A DNA stretch of 64,000 bases, taken from assembly GCA_030549205.1 (NCBI GenBank), contig JAUKTV010000022.1, forward strand, positions 186,001 through 250,000, read 5' to 3'. The DNA comes from Apiosordaria backusii (lineage: Eukaryota > Ascomycota > Sordariomycetes > Sordariales > Lasiosphaeriaceae). The translations under genes were made by a program, and so were the position numbers. Positions 57,384 to 64,000 of the stretch are shown here, piece by piece. The notes beneath the pieces are model-generated. The model had not been told where the DNA came from and did no database searches. It saw nothing but the letters and a program-made list of their open reading frames with translations. Each line of letters starts with the position of its first letter. The stretch's first letter is position 1.

Positions 57384-58310
57384 ATGCGGCGACACGAATA
57401 CGAATGATTCGCACAGCAAGCCCGACTTTTTTCATTTGGGGATGCGCTTTCTTATCTGTTTCCTTTCGGTTCTTCTCGGTCGATCTTGCGCAAGGGGGTC
57501 GGGAAAAGTTTTGATACCAGCTTTAGCAGCAGCAACATGATGTTCTCTCGTCCAACGTGCCAGGTCGAGGAGGTTCGGCATCGGAAGGGATTTTTCTTAC
57601 GGGAGGTTATGAAACGAGGGCGCTCAGCTCACGAGATGATTATCGTGGCATTTGCTATGACATTGATACGTTATGGTCATGTAACTTGTGATAGACTTTG
57701 CTTATGATTTGGGTGGGGGTTTAGTATGGGAGGGAGGAAGGAACATTATCTGGCCCTTTTTTTCTTTTTTTTTTGTTTGCAATGGCGCGGCCATCTCTGC
57801 GGACTACTACTACTAACTCACTCAACAACAAGGAATGGGGCGGGGGGCGGGATAATCGTCTTTTTTCATTTTTTCATTTCATCAACCGACTCTCGGGCGG
57901 CGTTCTACGGTTGTTTTTCCTGGGGGTGGTTGGGAATTTCGGGAGCCTTCGGCTCGATGACAAGAACAAAATGGCATCAATCACACAATCACCAAACAAA
58001 ATACCCCTCGGTCGCTTCTTCTCAATGTGTGTGAGTGTGGTCGTCGGGTGGTGTGGTCGGTCTGGAACTGGGGCTGGTGTGGCCGTTGGTCAACAAAAAA
58101 TATCAATCTTTTGACTTGTCAAATTATTCACACACAAGATTGTATTTTATGTCCTCTCTATTCTCGGCTCTTAATGTATTTTGGGCGGCGACAAACAGGG
58201 ACCAGATAGGGGTTATTATCTGAACAGGATCATTAGCTAATAGAGAGTAAGGGTCTATGTATGTGTATGTTTTGTCATGGTGGGTGTGAGAAGTGTAAAT
58301 GATGATATGT
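57384..58310. other. convergent 3' flanks
   Basis: Long region after PAB1, converging with the small membrane-protein gene. T-rich tracts near 57757-57772 and 57858-57880. Overlapping short open frames have no recognised product. Confidence 0.55.
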
Positions 58311-58724
58311 TCAGTTGTCCAGACCGTACCATCCGCTCAGGAACAGCGCAACCAAACACCCAACATGAACCCAGAAATGCACCACCGGCCCTCCCAGCAC
58401 CTTGTTCTGGTGTTTCTTCCCTTGGGCTAACTTTGTATCCCTGAGCCGCCAGTGAGCTCGGTATATGGGCCAGACATGATACGCACCCAGGCACAGCGTC
58501 ACCAAGGCTGATAAGGAGTCGAAGAGAGGTCGCAGTAAAAAGACTAGGGCGATGAGGTTGGTTGATAGTAAGAGACCGCCAAAGTTTCGGAGGATGAGGG
58601 TTGCTTCTGGGGTTGCGACTGGTAGTTGGGACTCGGGGAAGAGAAGGAAGGAGAGGGAGGCTGGTGTCTCGATTAGGAGGTGGAAGAGGAGGGGGAGTTT
58701 GGGGAGGGGGATGTGGATGGACAT
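58311..58724 (-). CDS. small multi-pass membrane protein, function unknown
   Basis: 137 aa in one exon. Four hydrophobic segments are visible at about residues 8-29, 43-67, 72-90 and 114-135. A short polar loop (RAHWRLRDTKLAQGKKHQNK) separates the third and fourth. The hydrophobic pattern and the conserved-looking AYHVWPIYRAHW and VHVGCLVALFLSGWYG make it a believable gene. No transporter or enzyme signature is seen. It lies between PAB1 and SPF30 genes, which give no hint of function. Confidence 0.6.
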   Translation of the reverse strand: MSIHIPLPKLPLLFHLLIETPASLSFLLFPESQLPVATPEATLILRNFGGLLLSTNLIALVFLLRPLFDSLSALVTLCLGAYHVWPIYRAHWRLRDTKLAQGKKHQNKVLGGPVVHFWVHVGCLVALFLSGWYGLDN

Positions 58725-59344
58725 GATTGTGGGGGAATGGGTGTGGGAAGGGACTGGGCTGGAGAGGGAGTTAGCAGAGGTTGGTGGTTATTAATTCTAG
58801 AGATAGATCACTTACATAGATAATGGGGAGTCGAGACAGCAGCGGGATGTGAGCTCCTCGGGATGAATTAAGGGGTGTTGACTGACTTCAATTTGAGTAA
58901 TTTTAAAGAGAATGGTGTGTGAAAGTCAGTGTTTACTTGGGCTGACTTGTCCGCCATGGTGATTACATTGTCTTTTTCTGCCAAGACGTGTGTAACGAAA
59001 CTAGGCACATCACATTCTCACAACAAGTCTGTTTCCGACAGGCAGAATATAAGGCCATACCTGGGATTCACAATCCGATTGTTTGAGAAAGATATTTGAG
59101 ACAGAAGATACTTTTTGCCTGAAAAGGCCCCCGAGGACAATGGGGGAACAGTGCGAAGAGCTGATCTTCGGGCGCACATGGTGATGGTCCGTGCGTCTGC
59201 AATGTTCTTGACGCTCGCTCGCATCTTGGCTTGACTGTTCCACGCCCCGCCAACTTTTCAACTGTCTAATCTAAATACAACAAACACGAGCTCAAAGTAT
59301 TCATCAGCCTTTGGATCTCCGTATTTTCCCAAAACACAGTCATC
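58725..59344. other. divergent promoter region
   Basis: Shared upstream DNA between the small membrane protein and the SPF30-like gene. No gene is seen; overlapping open frames at 59010-59261 lack any recognised domain. Confidence 0.55.
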
Positions 59345-60404
59345 ATGAGCGCCGAACTAGAGGTAGAGAGACAGGAGTACGAGAACCAGGTATGCTAGAT
59401 TGCGACTCGTCCCCTACCACCCTCAACGGCGTCACTAACTTGATTGAATCCAGCTCGAACTCGTCATTACCTCCCTCAAAGATGACCCCGATAACGCCGA
59501 GCTCCAGGCCCTCAAGGCCGATCTCGAGGGCATGATCCAGATGATCAACGATTCCATCGCCGAACTGAAGCCCAAGTCCGCGCCTGCGCCACTCCAGAAG
59601 CGACAGGCCTCTCCACCGCCAGCGCCCCCAAAGGAAAAATGGTCGCGGGAAAACCACCCAGCCTTCAAGAAAGCCCCCGCGCCGGAAGCTCCCGAAGAGA
59701 AGGAATCAGAAGTAGTCATCAACTACCAGGTTAATGACACAGTAATGGCCAAATGGGCGACAGGAGACAAGGGCTTCTACCCGGCCCGAATCACGTCAGT
59801 TACCGGCTCCAAGACCGCGCCGATCTACACGGTCAAATTCAAGAGCTACGATACGGTTGAGACGCTGAGAGCAAAGGATATCAAGCCTATGCCTGCCCAG
59901 AAGCGCAAGGCTGATGGTATCAGCACTGTTCCTCCCTCTGCGACAGGCGGTGGCCCGTCGTCTTCTTCGTCCACACCGGGTTATGGTTCGGCTACTGCTG
60001 CGACACCAGCAGCGGCGGTGAATAATGGGATCGTGATGTCGGCTGCTGCTGACATGTATCCCCAGGCGCAGGCTGCTGCTGCGGCAGAGAACAACAACCC
60101 GGATGAGAAGCCGAAGCCAAAGTTCAAGAAGATCAAGGCGACGAAGGAGCTGGAGGCGGGGAAGAACAAGTGGCAGGAGTTTACTCAAAAGGGGAAGTTT
60201 GGGAAGGCGGCGAAGAAGGAGAGCATGTTTCGCACGCCTGAGGGTGTTCGTGGCAGAGGTATGTGTCCTATCTGGTATCTCACAGACAGGCGAAACCGTT
60301 TGCTAACATATTATACAGTTGGGTTCACCGGCTCTGGCCAGACCATGCGCAAAGATCCCACCCGCAGTCGTCATATTTACCAACCCAACGAAGATTTGGA
60401 TTGA
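59345..60404 (+). CDS. spf30: Tudor-domain splicing factor SPF30/SMNDC1
   Basis: Nuclear spliceosome factor related to SMN, 311 aa. Exons 59345-59389 (only 15 codons), 59454-60258 and 60319-60404. The N-terminal helix (LELVITSLKDDPDNAELQAL) matches the SMNDC1 start. The Tudor domain at residues ~104-160 begins YQVNDTVMAKWATGDKGFYPARI and contains IYTVKFKSYDTVETL; in the family it binds dimethylated arginines of Sm proteins. The C-terminal region KWQEFTQKGKFG, KESMFRTPEGVRGRVGFTGSGQTM is the second family signature. A Ser/Ala/Pro-rich linker of about 70 residues separates them. In human cells SPF30 is needed for tri-snRNP joining; the same role is inferred. The first exon is tiny and easily missed. 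Confidence 0.9.
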
Positions 60405-61464
60405 AAAATTCTCATAAAGAGTTTTGGACTAACTCGGGTTGTTTTCTACCTTCAGAACGTTTTTTCACGGCCCATCCTGGGTTTCTCGTCACGGCGTTTT
60501 TCCTCAGCGAGGCATCAGCATTCGGCAATAACCAACATTTATCAGCAAGGCACATGACGACTTTTCGCTGGTATCAAGGTCATCCACAGAAAGGGAGGCG
60601 GGGGGAGGGGCAATCGGCGTTTCGGGTCTTGATATTCCTTCTTGAGATGGTCGACTGGTTTGCCCTGCTTCTTGATTTCACACATTTTCTCTCGAGAATG
60701 AAAGATGGATGGCTAACAGCGGTGTTTTACGCAACATGACGCAATACGACACCAAGCAACACAAATTATCATGTCAAAAAGAGGCTTGAGCCAGCCAGCC
60801 AACCAGCCAGCACTTGATGAGTATCACACGAATATTCAGGGTGCTAGGGGCTAATGAGAGGGGTGTACATAGATTCAATTTGGTCTCGGAGATGGTTGGC
60901 CAGGCCACTGAGTCACTTACTTGCCCGCTTGGCTGTTCCGTGTAGTAATAAGAATTACCCTGTGTTATCATCCCTTTGTTGTTGTGGTATTTGCAGATTT
61001 TATGCTGTGCTTTTCATGATGATGAAAAAAGTCTTTGTTCTGTTCTACCGTATATATGCTAGTTAATTAATACCCGCATGTATGTATGTCTGTACTTGTA
61101 CTTGAAATCGTCCCGAGCAAATGTCAAAATGAGAAGTGAAGTAAGCGAACAAGACGCCATCCGCCTGCCCTGGGTATGTTGTGTTTGTGTGAGGTAGAGT
61201 ATTGGTCCCTGCTCCGTCCATATGCTCCATTTGAATCAAGAAAGAGAAAAAGAGAAGGAAAAAAAATGGAAAATCCTGATATCCAAAAAAAAAAAAAAAA
61301 AAAAAAAACTGATCCTCCCTCGCCAAAATCACACCAGTCGCCCAAATTTCTTCCTTCTTCCTGGTATCAATCAACAAAACATTTCCCAAGCCTACTATAA
61401 GAGAACCAAAACACAGACAGAAAACGCCATCACTAGCCAGACACACACACACACCACACCAACG
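60405..61464. other. convergent 3' flanks
   Basis: Between the converging SPF30 and membrane-protein genes. It contains an A24 run at 61285-61308. No gene is supported. Confidence 0.6.
61285..61308 (+). repeat. A24 run
   Basis: Twenty-four consecutive A residues in the shared 3' flank, the longest homopolymer in the window. Confidence 0.9.
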
Positions 61465-64000
61465 TCAAACATCCCCAATCTCCACCACCCTCCTGTGCGA
61501 CCCCGACCCTCCCGACCCGGACCCATAAAGCATCTCCATCACCCTCCCCTTCTGCCTCCTCCTCACCCCCTCCAAATACCCCCCCACCTCTTCTAGTCCT
61601 CTCACCTGCTCCTCCAGCGTCAACGTGCTCGTATTAACACTCCTCACCAACGGGCTAACCAGCTTCCTCCTCAAGCTCTCCAAGCTCGCCTTCAACGCTA
61701 ATAATTTCTGGTTATGCTCCACCAACACCCCCTTGTTTCTCACCGTCTTCTCCCTGATATCCTTGAGCAACTCCCGATTCCTTTCAAACTTGGCAAGTTC
61801 CCCCTTTTTTGCTCCGAGGAGACGAACCCAAAGGGAGGCAAGTAAATCATCATGGAGGCGCTCTTGCTGGGAGGACTCACGGACTACCGTCCGGGCGAGG
61901 TTGAGGAATTGATGGTCGATGGACTCGAAAAGTGCAAAGATTGATAAAGAGTGGGAGAGTTCAGAGTTGACGGCTTCTTCTAAGACGGTGAGGAGCTCGG
62001 TAAAGGTGCGTTGGAGGGTGGAGTGGGTGAGTTGAGTTTGGGAGGGGCCGAATAAAGGGGAGAAAAAGGGGAGGGAGAGGAGGTTATTGAGGAGGTTGGA
62101 TTGTAGGGAGGAGGTGGTACTGGTGGGGGAGGAGGATAAAGTGGATAGCTCGCGACGGGCCCAGGACATGGTGATGAGGATCCCGTCGATGTCGCCGTCG
62201 ACGTTGGCGAAGAATTTGGTGAGTTCGAGAGCGAGAACCTTGAGGGAGTCGCCGAGTTCGTCGAGGGATTTTACGATTATCGGGGCTGAGGTTAGGTTGC
62301 TTGAGCGGATGGATTCGCCTAGATCCCAGACTGCGACGCCGGTGGCTTGGAGCTCGTTGACTTGGGCGGCGCCGTTTTCGGAGTAGTAGATTAGGGGTTC
62401 TAGGGAGCGGGCGACGCCGGCGACTTTGACGAGGTCGGGGACTGGTCGGATGGCGGCTGGTTGGGTGAGGGACCGCATGGCGGTGTAGGAGAGGATGGCG
62501 ACCAAGAGGGAGAGGAACATGGAGGACTTGGAGCGCATGATGGCGTGGGAGATTCGTCGGAAGAAGTTTATCGTGGCGTCGATGGGTTCGGTGCGGTGTT
62601 GGACTTCGGCGCGGACTGCGAAGCGAATGTCTAATATGTCACGATGAGAATTTGCATGGCAATAAAGGATGGAGACAAGACTCACAGTTATCAGCAATTT
62701 CTTCCTCTGGTTTCGGTGTTGGCGACCTTGTCACAGCTCTATCCTGGAAAGGCGAAAATTCTGGAATCGCGCTCAAAGCCATCTTTCTTCCCTGCTGTTC
62801 CTCCTCCCCCTCCAAGTCCTCCTGCTTGATTTTAATAGTCTCATCAATACTCCCCAACTGCCTTTTTTGCTCCTGCTGCTGGTTCCCATAAACTTGATGA
62901 TTCTTCCAGTAGTTATCCTCCAGTTCCGGACTCCTTTCCTTCTCAGGCGACATACTCCCCGGCAGCCTCGTCCTGATAGCCTCTTGCAAAATCTCATCGT
63001 TCAGCCAATGAATATCCTCCCCTCGCTGTCCATACCCCCTCCATACCCGCCAAACCCATCCATCACACTATCCGGGCTATCCTCCCTCATCGATCTCCCC
63101 AGCAGATCATACTGCTTGTTGAACCCATCCTGCCGGCTATTCATGACCTGCTGGGGCTGCCAAAAGCCGCTGCTGCGCCCTCCGTCGCCCAGCCGTCTCC
63201 AAGCCGGAGGGGAGTAGCCACCTGCCGAGACCTCCAAATCCTCTAAATCGCTGTCCTCCCCCATCTCTGTCTCGCTCAGCGGATCTGTTGCGGCTGAGTG
63301 GTACCCGAACTGTTGCAACGATTTGTGTTTGCTGTTGCTGTTGTTGTTGTTGATATAATAACCGGCCATCTTTGCTGTATCCTCGATCGCTGTCGCCGCC
63401 GCTGCTGCCATCCCTATCCTTGTAGTAATAATCTCTTTCTCTTTCCCTCTCCCTGTCCCTATCCCTATCCCTATCTCTCGACGACAACCGTTTCCCACCA
63501 CTACTCTCACTACTGCCACTCCTGCTACTCCCACTCTTTCCCTTCAACAACTTCTTCTCCTTCTCTCGTCTCCTATCACTACTACTCCCCCACCCAAAAT
63601 CAGCAAGCAACCCTGCCGCACTAGGCAGCACCTGCGGCCTCAACTCCTCAATCTCTAGCAAATGCTGCCTCCTCCTCGTCGTCGTCTTGATCCTCCTCCT
63701 CCGTTCGTACTCTTTCTGCTCCTCCCTCACTTCCGCCTCGGGCTCCTCGATGATGGGCTGGAGCACCGTTTTCTGGAAGTCTTCGTCGGTGTCGTCGTCA
63801 CCCTGATAAAAGGGTCCCTGGAGTGAGAAGAATTGTTTGATTCGGTAAAAGAAATTCGCCCTTGCTGTTGCTGTTGTTGTTCCTGGGGAGGAGGTGGTGG
63901 ATTTGAATGAGGAGGATATCAAGGGCGGGAGGTAGAGAAAGGCAAAGAATAACGAGACGACCAGGGACGCGATCCAGGCGGAGGGGGCGATGGTTATGCT
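61465..64000 (-). CDS. large membrane protein of unknown function, 5' end outside window, apparent frameshifts
   Basis: The 3' part only; the gene continues beyond the right edge. Exons visible: 62686 to the edge and 61465-62630. From the edge it starts with a membrane helix (WIASLVVSLFFAFLYLPPLI), then an acidic/basic linker, an Arg-Asp/Arg-Glu repeat and a Gln/Asn run. A conserved-looking segment follows (EDSDLEDLEVSAGGYSPPAW), then DIHWLNDEILQEAIRTRLPG. After the intron (ADN|YIRFAVRAEV) there is a second membrane helix (MFLSLLVAILSYTAM) and a long helical domain to the end. Two frame changes occur: somewhere at 63280-63560, and at the C4 run 63019-63022, where one added base joins DSEG to EDIHWL. 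The layout suggests an organelle or nuclear-envelope protein, but no family was recognised. Confidence 0.65.

Noticed and set aside
63455..63476. CCCTAT repeats resembling telomere sequence
   Set aside because: They encode the Arg-Asp repeat of a gene and do not match the fungal CCCTAA unit.

Overview
The window is nuclear DNA of a filamentous ascomycete. Genes lie on both strands with short spacers. Introns are short (about 50-75 nt), use GT-AG borders and often carry a CTAAC-type branch site. There are two tRNA genes, one of them split. Product types (Zn2Cys6 regulator, PAB1 with an acidic insert in RRM4, GH92/GH125 mannosidases, disordered nuclear proteins) point to a Sordariomycete, probably Sordariales. 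That placement is inferred from style and protein likeness, not from a search. No transposon, CRISPR, viral or toxin gene was seen.

Layout. 1.5-8 kb: ZIP zinc transporter, degenerate protein kinase, zinc-dependent NADP alcohol dehydrogenase. 8.6-16 kb: a disordered conserved nuclear-type protein, a roadblock/LAMTOR2-like protein and a large unrecognised acidic protein. 17-24.5 kb: MAM3/CNNM membrane protein, phosphoglycerate dehydrogenase, and a tandem-domain glyoxalase I with a probable mitochondrial presequence. 25-36.5 kb: intron-containing tRNA-Leu(AAG), a long coiled-coil protein, an RGT1-like glucose regulator, and a small Cys/His plus coiled-coil protein. 37.7-47.4 kb: Rad4/XPC repair factor, SET-domain protein, GH92 alpha-mannosidase, tRNA-Gly(TCC), GH125 alpha-mannosidase. 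47.5-64 kb: PTPA (PP2A activator), HUL5-like HECT ligase, PAB1, a small membrane protein, SPF30 splicing factor, and the 3' part of an unrecognised membrane protein that runs off the right edge.

Most neighbours are housekeeping genes with no shared pathway. The exception is the divergent GH92/GH125 pair, two secretory-type mannosidases with complementary family specificities and one shared upstream region.

Two patterns cut across genes. First, many coding strands are C-rich and nearly G-free in the 5' part, then switch sharply to G-rich and nearly C-free in the 3' part. Second, five genes carry apparent one-base frameshifts, most of them in G/C runs, with conserved sequence continuing in the new frame. 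Assembly homopolymer errors are the simplest reading, so these genes are annotated as interrupted but probably intact. I did not find a clear, wholly new biological system; the strongest unexplained signal is the intragenic C-to-G switch.
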